The notes under the pieces: generated by a model
Database searches by the model: none
What the model was told of the DNA's origin: nothing
Seen by the model: the letters and a program-made list of their open reading frames with translations, nothing else
Assembly: GCF_030440575.1 (NCBI RefSeq)
Contig: NZ_CP047189.1
Location: 682,001-746,000 of the forward strand
DNA: 64,000 nt
Direction: 5' to 3'
Source of the DNA: Corynebacterium ciconiae DSM 44920
GTDB lineage: Bacteria > Actinomycetota > Actinomycetes > Mycobacteriales > Mycobacteriaceae
Shown: one piece after another, positions 9,615-19,929 of the stretch
Layout of the letters: every line of letters starts with the position of its first letter
Numbering within the stretch: the stretch's first letter is position 1
Position numbers and translations under genes: made by a program

Positions 9615-9724
9615 AGAACAAACCCCAGCGCCCACGCCCTTCCTACGGCAAGTCGCGGGTGACGCTCGCGCTCATCGCGCTGCTGCTCTTCGTCGTGGTG
9701 ATGGCCTTGCTGGGGCATCTTTAA
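9611..9724 (+). CDS. 37-residue membrane microprotein
   Basis: The ATG overlaps the stop of the preceding gene (ATGA). The product has a basic, proline-rich N-terminus (MKNKPQRPRPSYGKSR) and a single C-terminal hydrophobic helix (about residues 17-35) ending GHL. The arrangement suggests translation coupled to the 101-residue membrane protein. Its stop codon overlaps the end of convergent malQ by 4 nt. No function can be assigned. The evidence is coupling, position and the clear transmembrane character. Confidence 0.5.
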   Translation: MKNKPQRPRPSYGKSRVTLALIALLLFVVVMALLGHL

Positions 9725-11874
9725 CGCGCGGCGGCCGCGGCGACCGTCTGGAAGAACTCCGCCTCCGCCAGGTCCTCGATGAGTACCGGTTCGCCCGCCG
9801 CATTCTTCAGCGGCACACACCAGTTGGGGTACTGCTCCTTTGTGGTGCCGGGTTGATTCTGCACAGCTACATCGCCCACCAGATCCACCAACGAGGTACA
9901 GGTGAGTAGCGAGGGGGTGGCGGCAACATAGCGGTGCAAGGCGGCCACCAGCTCTACGAGCGGTCCGCGTTCGCCACGCTCGGCGCCACGGAAATCACCA
10001 ATGGGGGAGTGGCCCTCAAAGTAGCCGAGCTCGCGAACGCGCTCGAGTACCTCGTTTTGCCACGCCAGATCCTCGGCGTTTTCCTCCTCCATCGACCGGC
10101 TGAACAGCCCCAGCTCATCCCGTAGCCGCACATGGGTTCCGGCGAGATAGCCGGCCGTGGGCGGCAGATCGTGGGTGGTCACCGAGGTCAAGCACAGCTC
10201 GCGGTAGTGCTGCGGCAGCCGCGGGCCGCGGCCGTCGGCCTCGGACTCGAACCACAGGATCGAGGTGCCCATGATGCCGCGCTCGGCAAGCACATCCTGC
10301 ACCCAAGACTCGAAGGTGCCGAGATCCTCGCCGATCACCACGGCCCCGGCGCGTTCCGCCTCGAGGGCGAGGATGCCCACCAGTGCGTTGTAATCGAAGT
10401 GCACGTAGGTGCCCTCCGTGGGCGGCTGCATGCGGGGAATCCACCACAGGCGGAACAGGCCTAAGATGTGATCGATGCGGATGCCGCCGCTGTGGCGCAG
10501 GATGGTGCGAAGCATATCGCGCCACGCCGCGTAGCCGGATTCGGCGAGCTTGAACGGATCCCACGGCGGCTGGGACCAGTCCTGTCCTTGCTGGTTGTAG
10601 GCGTCTGGCGGGGCGCCCACCGAGGCGCGCGGGGCCAGCACTTCGGCGAGGTTATGGGCATCCGCGCCACCCGGGTGCACTCCGACGGCCAGATCCGCCA
10701 TGATGCCAATGCTCATCCCGGCGGCGAGGGCGCGTCGATGAGCCTCGCGTAGCTGGCAATCGCAGAGCCACTGCAGCCAGGCATAGAAGCCGGCCACCTC
10801 GGTGGGATCCTCGTGGGCGGCGTGATTTCCCTGTTCGGCGGTGTGATCGGAGTCCGCAGCAATGTCCTGCTGGGCGCACCAGAGAGAGAAATCGACGAGG
10901 CCTTGGCCCTCCATCTCCACATACTCTCTAAACTGTCGCTCCCGCTCAGCAGAGCGCGGGGTGTTGTAGAGCTCGCGCAGCACCTGCAGCTTGGTGGCGT
11001 AGATCGGGTTGCGGTCAATCAGCCCGCCGGAGTGGTTGAGCTGCTTCAGCGGCGCGGCCAGCTGCTGGATCTCGGCTTGGGTCTGCTCGTCGAGGCACTG
11101 GTATTCCTCGATCGATTCAATGTGCAGATAGATCGGGTTCATGAACCGGCGGGTGGTGGGCAGATAGGGCGAATCCTCCACCGGTGGGAAAGGCTCGGCC
11201 GCGTGCAGTGGGTTGACCAGCACATAGTCGGCGTCGGCATGTGTGGCGAGCACCTCGGCGAGGCTGCCGAGATCATGGAAATCGCCGATGCCCCACGACT
11301 CGGCCGAACGCACCGAGTACAGCTGCGCCATCACGCCGCTGCGATGCTGCTCGCGCAGTGAGGCAGTAGTGCTCAGGCTGGCCGGGGTGACCACCAGATG
11401 GCACTGAGTGTCAATACCATCGGAGCGCAGCTGGAGCGTGTGCCAACCCAGTGGTAGATCGGCCGGGGTAGAGAAGGTGGCCTCGCCCCAGCTCTGGCCG
11501 TCGACGCTGCGCGGGGGAGTCCAGTTATCCTCCTGGCGAGGGCGGACCTCGCCACCCTCTTCGAGCATAATGCGCACATCGGCGGGCGCGCTATCATGCA
11601 CGTGGACATTAAAGAAGTGGCGATCCCCCTCGCGGGCTACCACGCACCGCGGCAGGGGACGGGTGGCTTCCGCATCCTCCACGCGGGCGCGCAGCTGTGC
11701 CAGCTCCTTCTCGGAGGAGTCGGCGGAGAGCTCATAACCTAAGGCGCCGATGATAGAGATGAGAGTCTCATCGCTGACGTTCACCACGGTGCCGTCGTTC
11801 GCGGTGTACTGCGTGGCAACACTCAGGGTACTGGCTAAATTACGAAGTTCGTCTCTACAACTCACAGGAACCAT
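9721..11874 (-). CDS. malQ: 4-alpha-glucanotransferase (amylomaltase)
   Basis: GH77 enzyme transferring alpha-1,4-glucan segments, used in maltodextrin and glycogen metabolism. Family landmarks include the extended actinobacterial N-terminal domain, GIRIDHILGLFRLWWIP with the catalytic region, VIGEDLGTF with the acid/base Glu, and SVTTHDLPPTAGY near the third carboxylate. The frame runs up to 11925, but ATG 11874 (start MVPVSCRDE) gives a more usual N-terminus, about 717 residues. No good ribosome site supports either start. Convergent with the microprotein gene. Confidence 0.93.
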   Translation of the reverse strand: MVPVSCRDELRNLASTLSVATQYTANDGTVVNVSDETLISIIGALGYELSADSSEKELAQLRARVEDAEATRPLPRCVVAREGDRHFFNVHVHDSAPADVRIMLEEGGEVRPRQEDNWTPPRSVDGQSWGEATFSTPADLPLGWHTLQLRSDGIDTQCHLVVTPASLSTTASLREQHRSGVMAQLYSVRSAESWGIGDFHDLGSLAEVLATHADADYVLVNPLHAAEPFPPVEDSPYLPTTRRFMNPIYLHIESIEEYQCLDEQTQAEIQQLAAPLKQLNHSGGLIDRNPIYATKLQVLRELYNTPRSAERERQFREYVEMEGQGLVDFSLWCAQQDIAADSDHTAEQGNHAAHEDPTEVAGFYAWLQWLCDCQLREAHRRALAAGMSIGIMADLAVGVHPGGADAHNLAEVLAPRASVGAPPDAYNQQGQDWSQPPWDPFKLAESGYAAWRDMLRTILRHSGGIRIDHILGLFRLWWIPRMQPPTEGTYVHFDYNALVGILALEAERAGAVVIGEDLGTFESWVQDVLAERGIMGTSILWFESEADGRGPRLPQHYRELCLTSVTTHDLPPTAGYLAGTHVRLRDELGLFSRSMEEENAEDLAWQNEVLERVRELGYFEGHSPIGDFRGAERGERGPLVELVAALHRYVAATPSLLTCTSLVDLVGDVAVQNQPGTTKEQYPNWCVPLKNAAGEPVLIEDLAEAEFFQTVAAAAAR

Positions 11875-12040
11875 AGTGCCATTGACCGCCGAGGATCGTG
11901 CAATAATTGCCTGCTGCCTTCCCACCCGTGTGCGCTCGGCCCCTGGGGGCGGGTAGCTTACAACGTGAAGGTTTATTCATAAAAAGATGACAGGGCGCCC
12001 GCGTCCGTCAGCATCTTTTAAGGAAAGGTCCACAGCAAGC

Positions 12041-13879
12041 ATGGTGAATGAGTACGCCACCCCCGCGAAATACAGCATTGGCGAGCACGACACGTGCCTC
12101 AGCGCCATGCTGGACACCGCCCGCTCCCGCCCCTACGGCATTATGTTTACCCGCCCCCAAAACTTCGAATGGGTCAACGTGACCTCCAAGGAGTTTGCCG
12201 ATGAGGTCTACGCCGTGGCCAAGGGGTTGATCGCCAATGGTGTGCAGAAGGGCGACCGCGTGGCGCTGCTGTGCGAAACCCGCTACGAGTGGACGCTCAT
12301 CGACTTCGCCATCTGGGCCGCCGGGGCGGTATCGGTGCCCATCTACGGCTCTTCCTCGCTCAGCCAGGTCCAGTGGATCATCGAGGATTCGGGGGCGGTT
12401 TTCGCCTTTACTGAATCGAAGGAACACACCGCGCTCATGCGTAACTTGCTGGTGGACGAACAGGGCGTGCCGCGGCTCTCGGGCTCGGAGTCCAAACTGC
12501 GCCGCATTCTGGAGATCAACGCCTCCGCGGTAGACACCATTATGTTCGAAGGCCGCGAGATTGATGATGCCGCGGTGGAGCAGCGCATCGCCGAGACCCG
12601 TTCCTCGGATCTCGCCTCCTTGGTGTATACCTCCGGCACCACCGGCCGCCCCAAGGGCTGCATGCTCACTCACCACAACTGGCTGGCCGAGGTCTACGCC
12701 CTGCTTACCCACCCCATTGGCCAGGTGGCCACCCCCGGCAATAGGGTGTTGACCTTCCTGCCACTGGCGCACGTGCTCTCCCGCGCGGTGTCGCTCGCGG
12801 TGGTGATCTCTGGCGCCACCCAGAGCCACTGGTCTGATTTCTCCACCCTGCCGGTGGAGTTCCAGCGCTCCCGCCCGCATCTCATTCTGGGCGTGCCGCG
12901 AGTGTTTGAAAAGGTGCGCAATGGCGCAGCGCTCAACGCCCAGCAGGCAGGCCCCATCAAGGCGGCGATCTTTGAGAAGGCGGAAAAGACCGCCCGGGAG
13001 TACTCCAAGTCGCTCGACACGGAGGAAGGCCCCAACAAAGCGTTGCAGTGGAAGCACACCACCTACGACAAGCTGGTGTATTCCAGGATCCGCGCCGCCA
13101 TAGGCAACTCGGTGCGGTATTGCATCTCGGGCGGCGCCGCCATGGACCGAGACCTGCTGCACTTCTACCGCGGCATCGGCGTGACTGTGTACGAGGGCTA
13201 TGGTCTCACCGAGCTCACCGCGGCAGCGGCTGTGAACTTTGATGACAACATCATCGGCACCGTGGGCCGCCCGGTGGGCGGGGTGACGGCCCGCCTCTCC
13301 GAAGAGGGCGAAGTGATGTTCAAGGGCCAGACCCTCTTCAAGGGCTATTGGAACAACGATGATGCCAACCGCGAATCCTTCGATGAGGACGGCTGGTTCA
13401 ACACCGGCGATCTCGGCGAGATCCACGATTCCGGCCACATCGAGATCACCGGGCGTAAAAAGGATCTCATCGTCACCGCCGGAGGTAAGAATGTCTCGCC
13501 CGGCCCGCTCGAGGATCAGCTGCGTTCTCACCCGCTGATCTCCCAGGCACTGGTGGTGGGCGATGGCAAGCCCTTCGTGGGCGCGCTCATCACCCTCGAG
13601 CCGGAGGCCTTCGAGCATTTCAAGGCCCAGCGCAACATCTCCAGCTCGAAGTCGGTGGCCGATGTGGCACACGATCCGATGCTGCGCGCCGAGATCCAGG
13701 ATGCGGTGAATTCCGCCAATACTCTGGTCTCGCACTCGGAGGCGATCAAGAAGTTCTACATCCTGGATCGCGACTTGAAGGAAGAGGAAAACGAGCTCAC
13801 TCCCACCATGAAGGTCAAGCGCAACGTGGTGGTGCGGCGCTTCTCGGAGGAGATCGACATCCTCTACCGCAAGAACTAA
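12041..13879 (+). CDS. long-chain fatty-acid--CoA ligase, FadD15 type
   Basis: 612-residue ANL-superfamily AMP-forming ligase activating long-chain fatty acids to acyl-CoA. Motifs in order are the P-loop-like YTSGTTGRPKG, VYEGYGLTE, FNTGDLGEI with the adenylate-binding Asp, and the C-terminal GRKKDLI hinge followed by the GGKNVSP loop. ATG 12041 follows an AGGAAAGG stretch. An upstream in-frame ATG at 11987 is less likely. A strong hairpin plus T-run follows the gene, so the transcript ends there. A second acyl-CoA synthetase of a different subfamily lies at 39.4-41.1 kb. Confidence 0.92.
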   Translation: MVNEYATPAKYSIGEHDTCLSAMLDTARSRPYGIMFTRPQNFEWVNVTSKEFADEVYAVAKGLIANGVQKGDRVALLCETRYEWTLIDFAIWAAGAVSVPIYGSSSLSQVQWIIEDSGAVFAFTESKEHTALMRNLLVDEQGVPRLSGSESKLRRILEINASAVDTIMFEGREIDDAAVEQRIAETRSSDLASLVYTSGTTGRPKGCMLTHHNWLAEVYALLTHPIGQVATPGNRVLTFLPLAHVLSRAVSLAVVISGATQSHWSDFSTLPVEFQRSRPHLILGVPRVFEKVRNGAALNAQQAGPIKAAIFEKAEKTAREYSKSLDTEEGPNKALQWKHTTYDKLVYSRIRAAIGNSVRYCISGGAAMDRDLLHFYRGIGVTVYEGYGLTELTAAAAVNFDDNIIGTVGRPVGGVTARLSEEGEVMFKGQTLFKGYWNNDDANRESFDEDGWFNTGDLGEIHDSGHIEITGRKKDLIVTAGGKNVSPGPLEDQLRSHPLISQALVVGDGKPFVGALITLEPEAFEHFKAQRNISSSKSVADVAHDPMLRAEIQDAVNSANTLVSHSEAIKKFYILDRDLKEEENELTPTMKVKRNVVVRRFSEEIDILYRKN

Positions 13880-13888
13880 TCCCCAGTC

Positions 13889-13932
13889 GGGATGTCTCCT
13901 CGGGCCACGCCCGGCGAGGCATCCCCCTTTTT
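13889..13932 (+). terminator. rho-independent terminator after the fadD15-type gene
   Basis: Inverted arms GGGATG (13889-13894) and CATCCC (13920-13925), with a further GGGC/GCCC inner pairing, are followed by CCTTTTT ending at 13932. It sits 10 nt after the ligase stop. Confidence 0.75.
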
Positions 13933-13993
13933 ACTGAGAACTGGCTTAAAGTCGTACGCGCAGATGACACCGACGGGAGCAAAGGAGCAGCAC

Positions 13994-14674
13994 GTGGAGC
14001 TACTTGATGCCAAGCTGCGCCTCAAAGAGCTCACCCAAGAGATGTACAACATCGGCGATGAAGTGGCCGAATACATCGAGCACATCGCCGAAGCCATCGC
14101 CGATTGGGACGCCGAACTCGTGGAGGAGTGCCTGCTCGAGTTCGATGAGATTGCGGTGGAAGCCATCAACGATGCCCGAGTTGTGGTCTCGGAACTCAGC
14201 GGTATCCGGCAGGCGCTGATCTCTGGGCTGCGCGCCGGCTCCATGGGCGTGTGGGAATCGGTGAAGCGCACCGAGCGTTTCGCGCGCCCTCAGCTTGTCG
14301 ACGCCCACCTGCTCACCACCTCCTTCGCACTGTCCACCCCCATCTCTGTGCCCGCGCTGAGCGATGCCATGCAGGGGCGCACCGAGCTCGCTACTCAGCA
14401 GCTCGCCGCGATTGTGGAATGGGAATTGGACCAAACCGCCTGTGCCGCCGCTGACCTCGAGAGCGTGAGCCTAGCCACCATGTACACCCGCACGCGCCGT
14501 CTCGTGCAGGCCTGTGCCCACGGCTGGCTGGAGACTGTGGCCCGCGCCCATCCCGCCTATGCCGCGGCGGCGCGGGGGACGAACCCGCCGGAGTTTTTGA
14601 CCGAGCGGGCCTGGATCGACGGGGTGGTGGCCTCGGTGCGCCGCCGCATGCACGCCAGCGACCGAGGCGCATGA
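13994..14674 (+). CDS. conserved hypothetical protein
   Basis: 226 residues from GTG 13994, which is preceded at ideal distance by AAAGGAG. A longer frame to 13892 would run through the fadD terminator and is rejected. The product is mostly alpha-helical. Residues ~1-50 are acidic and heptad-like (LRLKELTQEMYNIGDEVAEY), and no membrane segment or known catalytic motif is seen. I recognise a corynebacterial hypothetical at this location beside hemW but no function. Its stop overlaps the hemW start by ATGA, implying translational coupling with a heme-related gene. It carries a one-mismatch copy of the repeated word at 14291. Confidence 0.65.
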   Translation: MELLDAKLRLKELTQEMYNIGDEVAEYIEHIAEAIADWDAELVEECLLEFDEIAVEAINDARVVVSELSGIRQALISGLRAGSMGVWESVKRTERFARPQLVDAHLLTTSFALSTPISVPALSDAMQGRTELATQQLAAIVEWELDQTACAAADLESVSLATMYTRTRRLVQACAHGWLETVARAHPAYAAAARGTNPPEFLTERAWIDGVVASVRRRMHASDRGA

Positions 14675-15822
14675 GCCCCATCATGAGCACCTTCGGCGTG
14701 TATATCCACGTGCCCTTTTGTGCCACTCGCTGTGGCTATTGTGACTTCAACACCTACACCCCGGGCGAGCTGGGCAGCGATTCCTCGCCCGAGGCCTATC
14801 TCAGTGCGCTAGCTACCGAGCTGCGGCTGTCCGCTGCGGCCACCAGCCATCGTCGGGTGGATACCGTCTTTGTTGGCGGCGGCACCCCCTCGCTACTCGG
14901 CGCGGAGAAGCTGGGATCGATCCTGCAGATGATCCGCGATCATTATGAGCTCGCCGAGGATGCGGAGATCACCACCGAGTCCAACCCAGAATCCACCTCG
15001 GCCAGCTATTTCGAGCAGCTGCGCGCCGCGGGATTCACGCGGGTGTCGCTGGGCATGCAGTCCGCCAGTGAGAAGGTGCTGGCCACCTTGGATCGCACCC
15101 ATACCCCCGGTCGGGCAGCCCGCGCCGCCGAGCAGGCCCGCGCCGCCGGCTTTGAGCATGTGAATCTCGACATGATCTACGGCACCCCAGGCGAAAGCGA
15201 TGATGATGTGCGCCTTACCCTCGAGACAGTGCTTGGCGCCGGGGTCGATCACGTGTCCGCCTACGCACTCATCGTGGAGCCCAACACCAAGATGGGCCGA
15301 TTAGTGCGCACCGGACAGCTGCCCGCGCCCGATGATGACGTGATGGCGCGGCGCTACGAGCTCATCGCTCACAGCCTGGAAGCGGCTGGTTTCGACTGGT
15401 ACGAGGTATCCAACTGGGCCCGCCCAGGAGGAGAGTGCCGACACAATATCGGCTACTGGACCGATGCTGATTTTTGGGGCGCCGGCCCCGGCGCGCATTC
15501 GCACCTCGGCGACCGCCGCTTCTTCAACGTCAAACATCCCCGCACCTATTATCAGCGTTTGGGGCAGGGTGAACTGCCCATCCAGGAGAGCGAACAGCTC
15601 AGCGCCGCTGAGCGGCACACCGAAAAAGTGATGCTCGGGCTGCGGCTGCGCGAGGGAATTGCACTCGATACGCTGGGCCCGTCCGCCGCGCCCATGATTG
15701 AGCGTTACGTGGAGCGGCAGCTGCTGAGCGTCGATAAGCATCGGCTCACCCTGAGCGATCAGGGCCGGCTGCTGGCTGATGGGATCATCGCCGATCTGTT
15801 GCTCGCGGAAGAGGGGCACTAG
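14671..15822 (+). CDS. hemW: HemW-type radical SAM protein (formerly coproporphyrinogen III oxidase-like)
   Basis: 383 residues. The radical-SAM cluster CATRCGYC (CX3CX2C) is near the N-terminus, followed by a [11 protein letters not shown]-binding glycine motif and the CRHNIGYW segment shared by HemN and HemW. It lacks the long N-terminal extension with extra cysteine context of true HemN, so HemW, a heme chaperone/heme-transfer protein, is the better call. An ATG at 14683 is an alternative start. It overlaps the upstream hypothetical gene and is followed after 29 bp by hrcA, the common HemW-HrcA-DnaJ order. Confidence 0.88.
   Translation: MSPIMSTFGVYIHVPFCATRCGYCDFNTYTPGELGSDSSPEAYLSALATELRLSAAATSHRRVDTVFVGGGTPSLLGAEKLGSILQMIRDHYELAEDAEITTESNPESTSASYFEQLRAAGFTRVSLGMQSASEKVLATLDRTHTPGRAARAAEQARAAGFEHVNLDMIYGTPGESDDDVRLTLETVLGAGVDHVSAYALIVEPNTKMGRLVRTGQLPAPDDDVMARRYELIAHSLEAAGFDWYEVSNWARPGGECRHNIGYWTDADFWGAGPGAHSHLGDRRFFNVKHPRTYYQRLGQGELPIQESEQLSAAERHTEKVMLGLRLREGIALDTLGPSAAPMIERYVERQLLSVDKHRLTLSDQGRLLADGIIADLLLAEEGH
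15730..15739 (-). repeat. GCTTATCGAC word, copy 4
   Basis: In hemW, read on the gene strand as SVDKH. Confidence 0.85.
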
Positions 15823-15851
15823 GCTGGAGCGATAACAAGGGAGGTAGAAGC

Positions 15852-16877
15852 ATGTCCACAGCCACCGACGCGCGGCGCGCCCGAGTGCTGCGCGCCATCG
15901 TTGCCGATTACATCAGCTCGCAGGAGCCCGTGGGGTCGAAGTCGCTGGTGGAGCGCTACAACCTTGGGGTGTCCTCGGCCACGATCCGCAATGACATGGC
16001 GGTACTGGAATCGGAAGGCTTCATCACCCAGCCGCACGCCTCTTCTGGGCGAGTACCCACGGAGAAGGCCTATCGCAGCTTCGTGGATTCCATCCATGAC
16101 GTCAAGCCACTCTCCAGGCCCGAACGCCGCGCCATTCTCTCCTTTCTCGAAGAAGGCGTGGACCTAGAGGATGTGCTGCGCCGCGCCGTGCAGCTGCTCT
16201 CCCAACTCACTCGCCAAGCAGCCGTAGTGCAGATGCCTATGCTGCAGGTCTCGCGCGTCAAACACTGCGAGGTGGTGCTGCTCAGCCCGGTGCGGCTGCT
16301 GCTCGTGCTCATCACCGATACTGGGCGGGTGGAGCAACGCAATGTGGAGCTCGAAGAGATCATTGAGCCCGAGCAGGTGGCGCAGCTGCGCGACGCCCTC
16401 AACCGCGCCCTCGGCAATCACACTCTCTCCGATGCCTCGGTGGCGCTCGCCGATCTTGCCTCCCACGCGCCGCGCGAGATTCGGCTTCCCGTGATCGCAT
16501 GCGCCACCGTGCTCATCGAGACCCTTGTGGAGGCGCCATCGGATCGGCTCATCCTTGCCGGTGCCTCTAACCTCAGCCGCGCCCGCGGCGATTTCCCCCA
16601 AGGGCTGCCCGAGGTGCTCGAGGCCCTCGAGGAGCAGGTGGTGGTGCTCAAGCTGCTGTCCAACGTCCACGATCTCGGCTCGGTGCGGGTATCCATCGGT
16701 GGGGAGCACGAGGATTCCGAGCTCAAGCACACCTCGCTGGTGGCCACCGGGTATGGCACCGGGGAGCGCTTGGGCGGGATGGGCGTGATGGGGCCAACCT
16801 ATATGGACTACTCCGGCACCATGTCCAAGGTGCAGGCCGTGGCCAGCTACGTCTCACGGGTGCTCACTGGCGAGTAG
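15852..16877 (+). CDS. hrcA: heat-inducible transcription repressor HrcA
   Basis: 341 residues with an N-terminal winged-helix DNA-binding part ([20 protein letters not shown], then [13 protein letters not shown]) and a GAF-like C-terminal region typical of HrcA. A GGGAGG ribosome site precedes the ATG. HrcA represses chaperone genes at CIRCE elements and is folded by GroEL. I looked for a CIRCE inverted repeat immediately upstream and did not find one, so its targets are probably elsewhere. dnaJ follows 107 bp downstream. Confidence 0.95.
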   Translation: MSTATDARRARVLRAIVADYISSQEPVGSKSLVERYNLGVSSATIRNDMAVLESEGFITQPHASSGRVPTEKAYRSFVDSIHDVKPLSRPERRAILSFLEEGVDLEDVLRRAVQLLSQLTRQAAVVQMPMLQVSRVKHCEVVLLSPVRLLLVLITDTGRVEQRNVELEEIIEPEQVAQLRDALNRALGNHTLSDASVALADLASHAPREIRLPVIACATVLIETLVEAPSDRLILAGASNLSRARGDFPQGLPEVLEALEEQVVVLKLLSNVHDLGSVRVSIGGEHEDSELKHTSLVATGYGTGERLGGMGVMGPTYMDYSGTMSKVQAVASYVSRVLTGE

Positions 16878-16984
16878 GTGAGGGGGAATAATCTCCTAAA
16901 GTTTCCCCTTGTAGTTCAGGAGACTAAGCTAGCGGTGTTTGAGCACCGTCAACAAACGACAACTTAGGGGAAAGATTTAGACTC

Positions 16985-18121
16985 GTGGCTCGTGACTACT
17001 ACGGAATCTTGGGCGTGGACTCCTCGGCCAGCGATGCGCAGATTAAAAAGGCCTATCGCAAACTAGCCAGGAAATACCACCCCGATGTCAACGACACCGA
17101 GGAAGCCGCGGAGAAGTTCCGCGAGATCTCGGTGGCCCAAGAGGTTCTGCTCGATCCCGAGAAGCGCCGTGTGGTGGACATGGGTGGAGACCCGATGGAG
17201 CAGCGCGCCCAGGGCGGCTTCGGCGGCGGCTTCTCCGGTGGTGGCTTCGGCGACATCTTCGAAGCCTTCTTCGGCGGCGCCGGTGGCGGCGGCCGCGGCC
17301 CGCGCTCCAGGGTGCAGCCCGGCAATGACGCCCTGCTGCGTACCGAAATCTCCTTGGAAGATGCCTTCCGCGGCGTGAAGAAGGACATCACCGTCGATAC
17401 CGCCGTGCTGTGTGATCACTGCGAGGGCACCGGCTCGGAATCCAAGTCCGCGCCCGTGACCTGCGAGACGTGCCACGGCACCGGCGAGATCCAAGAGGTG
17501 CAGCGCAGCATCTTGGGCAATGTGATGACATCTAGGCCTTGCCGCGCCTGCCAGGGCTTCGGGGAGATCATCAAGGACCCCTGCTCGGAATGCTCCGGCG
17601 AGGGACGGGTGCGCAAGCGCCGCGATCTCGTGGTCTCCATTCCGCAGGGCATTGCCGATGGCATGCGCATCCGCATGGCCGGCCAAGGCGAGGTGGGGCA
17701 CGGCGGCGGCCCGGCTGGTGATCTCTACGTGGAGGTCTCCACCGCCCCGCACCCGGTGTTCACTCGCGATGGAGACACCTTGCACTTCACCGCCAAGGTG
17801 CCCATGGTGGATGCCGCGCTCGGTGCCGAGCTGAGCGTGACCGACCTCAGCGGCGAGGAGCTTAACCTGACCATCCAACCCGGCTCTCAGCCCGGCCAGA
17901 CCGTGCGCCTGCACGGGGCCGGCATGCCGAAGCTGCGTGCCGAGGGATCCGGCGATATGGTGGCGCACCTCGATGTCACCGTGCCCACCGAGCTGGACGA
18001 TTCCTCCCGTGAGCTGTTGGAGAAGGTGCGCGCCCAGTCCTCTGAGTCGGTGCGCGTGCACAGCAACAATCGCGAGGGCGAGGGCTTCTTCGACCGTGTT
18101 CGCAGCCGCTTCCGCAGGTAA
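16985..18121 (+). CDS. dnaJ: chaperone protein DnaJ (DnaJ2)
   Basis: 378 residues. The J domain carries YHPDVN (HPD motif) at about residues 30-35, then a Gly/Phe-rich linker, four CxxCxGxG zinc repeats ([36 protein letters not shown]), and C-terminal substrate-binding domains. It starts with GTG behind a GGGGAAAG site. Linkage to hrcA marks it as the HrcA-linked DnaJ2 rather than the dnaK-operon copy. It co-chaperones DnaK by stimulating its ATPase. It is followed 5 nt later by rsmE. Confidence 0.95.
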   Translation: MARDYYGILGVDSSASDAQIKKAYRKLARKYHPDVNDTEEAAEKFREISVAQEVLLDPEKRRVVDMGGDPMEQRAQGGFGGGFSGGGFGDIFEAFFGGAGGGGRGPRSRVQPGNDALLRTEISLEDAFRGVKKDITVDTAVLCDHCEGTGSESKSAPVTCETCHGTGEIQEVQRSILGNVMTSRPCRACQGFGEIIKDPCSECSGEGRVRKRRDLVVSIPQGIADGMRIRMAGQGEVGHGGGPAGDLYVEVSTAPHPVFTRDGDTLHFTAKVPMVDAALGAELSVTDLSGEELNLTIQPGSQPGQTVRLHGAGMPKLRAEGSGDMVAHLDVTVPTELDDSSRELLEKVRAQSSESVRVHSNNREGEGFFDRVRSRFRR

Positions 18122-18126
18122 TAGCA

Positions 18127-18888
18127 GTGTCCTTGCCTGTCTTTATCGATAGCGCGCTGAGTGCGGCACCACCGGTGGGCACTACTCTCGAGCTGCGTGG
18201 CCAAGAGGCCACCCATGCCGGAACCGTCATGCGGCTGGGGCAGGGCGATCAGCTGCGGCTGAGCAATGGCCGCGGGCTGGTGCTGCGCTGCACCATCGCC
18301 GCCCCGCCCACCAAGCAGCGGGTTCAGCTGAGCGTGTCCGAGGTGGAGGAGACCACCACCGCCCAGCCGCGGGTGAGCATCGTGCAGGCCCTGCCCAAAT
18401 CGGAGCGGGCCGAGCTGGCCGTGGATCTGGCGACGCAAGGCGGGGTGGATAGCATCATCCCGTGGCAAGCCAGCCGGTGTATCGCCAAGTGGCCGGAGCA
18501 CAAACGCGCCAAACTCCACGAGAAGTGGGTGACAGCGGCGATAGCCGCGGCCAAGCAGTCGCGCCGGGCCTTCGTGCCGGAGGTCGAGCAGCTGCACCAG
18601 ACCGCCGATATAGTGCAGCGGGTCCGCGCCGTTATCGCGGCCGGCGGGCGGGCCTATGTGCTGCACGAGGACGCGCGGACGTCGCTGGCCACCGCGGAGG
18701 TGGATGTGAACGAGCTGGTGCTCATCATCGGCCCCGAGGGCGGTATCAGTGACCACGAGTGCGCGGAGTTCCACGCCGCCGGCGCCGAATCTGTGCTGCT
18801 CGGCCCCGAGGTGCTGCGCACCGCGAGCGCCGGGCTGGTGGCCTTGGCCGCGATTGGCTCGCGCACGTCACGCTGGCACGTACGTTAA
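18127..18888 (+). CDS. rsmE: 16S rRNA (uracil1498-N3)-methyltransferase
   Basis: 253-residue SPOUT methyltransferase that modifies U1498 in the decoding site of 16S rRNA. The C-terminal knot carries LIIGPEGGIS and a VLRTASAGLVAL segment, both characteristic of RsmE. The N-terminal PUA-like part includes RLGQGDQLRLSNG. GTG start 5 nt after dnaJ, giving a typical dnaJ-rsmE operon. Confidence 0.93.
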   Translation: MSLPVFIDSALSAAPPVGTTLELRGQEATHAGTVMRLGQGDQLRLSNGRGLVLRCTIAAPPTKQRVQLSVSEVEETTTAQPRVSIVQALPKSERAELAVDLATQGGVDSIIPWQASRCIAKWPEHKRAKLHEKWVTAAIAAAKQSRRAFVPEVEQLHQTADIVQRVRAVIAAGGRAYVLHEDARTSLATAEVDVNELVLIIGPEGGISDHECAEFHAAGAESVLLGPEVLRTASAGLVALAAIGSRTSRWHVR

Positions 18889-18933
18889 GCTGCAGTGGAG
18901 CAGTCTGAGGACAACAATGACGAAAGAGAGCAC

Positions 18934-19929
18934 GTGGGAATCTACGAGCGCACAGAAACCGCATCGTTGAGCTATAGCATTGAGCCGCAGTTGGCCCAGG
19001 CCGTCTGCGGGATCAATGATGAAAACATCAAGGTCCTCGACAATCAGCTGGCCTGTGATTTCTTCGTCCGCGGCAATGAGATTACCCTCACCGGGCCAGC
19101 TCCGGTGGTGGCTCAGGCCCGCCGGGTACTCAATGAGCTGCAGGCGATGGCTCGCCGTGGGCATGTGATTAGCCGTGACACGGTGAAGCACACCATCACC
19201 ATGGTGAGTATCGAAACCCCGGAGGGGGTGAATCGCCGTTTGGCCCAGGAGATTGTGGCGCGCCGCGGCAAGGTGATCCGCCCGAAGACTCGCGGCCAGC
19301 AGGACTATGTAGACGCCATCGATGATCACACGGTGGTCTTCGGCGTGGGGCCCGCCGGCTCCGGTAAGACTTATCTGGCGATGGCGAAGGCTGTGCAGGC
19401 CTTGCAGTCCAAGGCGGTGTCGCGCATCATTCTCACCCGTCCCGCTGTGGAGGCAGGGGAGAAGCTGGGCTTTTTGCCCGGCACACTGAACGACAAGATC
19501 GATCCCTACCTACGCCCGCTGTACGATGCGCTGCGCGACATGATGGATCCCGAGGCCATCACCAAGCTCATGGAGGCGGGCGTGATCGAGGTGGCGCCGC
19601 TGGCCTATATGCGTGGCCGCACCCTCAACGATGCCTTCGTGATCTTGGACGAGGCTCAAAACACCACGCCTGCGCAGATGAAGATGTTTCTAACCCGCTT
19701 GGGCTTTGGCTCCACCATGGTGGTCACCGGCGATATCACCCAGGTGGATCTGCCCGGCGGGCAGAAGTCGGGTTTGCGTATCGTCCGCGAGATTCTAGCC
19801 GGGGTGCCAGATATTCACTTCGCTGATCTCGGCGCGGATGATGTGGTGCGCCACCAACTCGTGAGCGCGATCGTGGACGCCTACGATGACTACGATGAAC
19901 GCCACCACAATCGGAAGGCTGAGCAGTGA
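18934..19929 (+). CDS. PhoH-like ATPase
   Basis: About 331 residues from GTG 18934, behind a GAAAGAG site. The frame also opens at GTG 18895. The N-terminal region resembles a KH-like domain, then the P-loop GPAGSGKT, Walker B ILDEAQN and the GDITQVDLP segment of PhoH family helicase-like ATPases. PhoH with YbeY directly downstream (overlapping GTGA) is the standard bacterial arrangement connected with rRNA maturation and RNA quality control. The 18895 start would put the start codon 7 nt after rsmE. Confidence 0.9.
   Translation: MGIYERTETASLSYSIEPQLAQAVCGINDENIKVLDNQLACDFFVRGNEITLTGPAPVVAQARRVLNELQAMARRGHVISRDTVKHTITMVSIETPEGVNRRLAQEIVARRGKVIRPKTRGQQDYVDAIDDHTVVFGVGPAGSGKTYLAMAKAVQALQSKAVSRIILTRPAVEAGEKLGFLPGTLNDKIDPYLRPLYDALRDMMDPEAITKLMEAGVIEVAPLAYMRGRTLNDAFVILDEAQNTTPAQMKMFLTRLGFGSTMVVTGDITQVDLPGGQKSGLRIVREILAGVPDIHFADLGADDVVRHQLVSAIVDAYDDYDERHHNRKAEQ

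Noticed and set aside
12008..13735. Long - strand frame across the fadD15-type gene
   Set aside because: Antisense to clear AMP-binding motifs, with no ribosome site and shadow-like composition.
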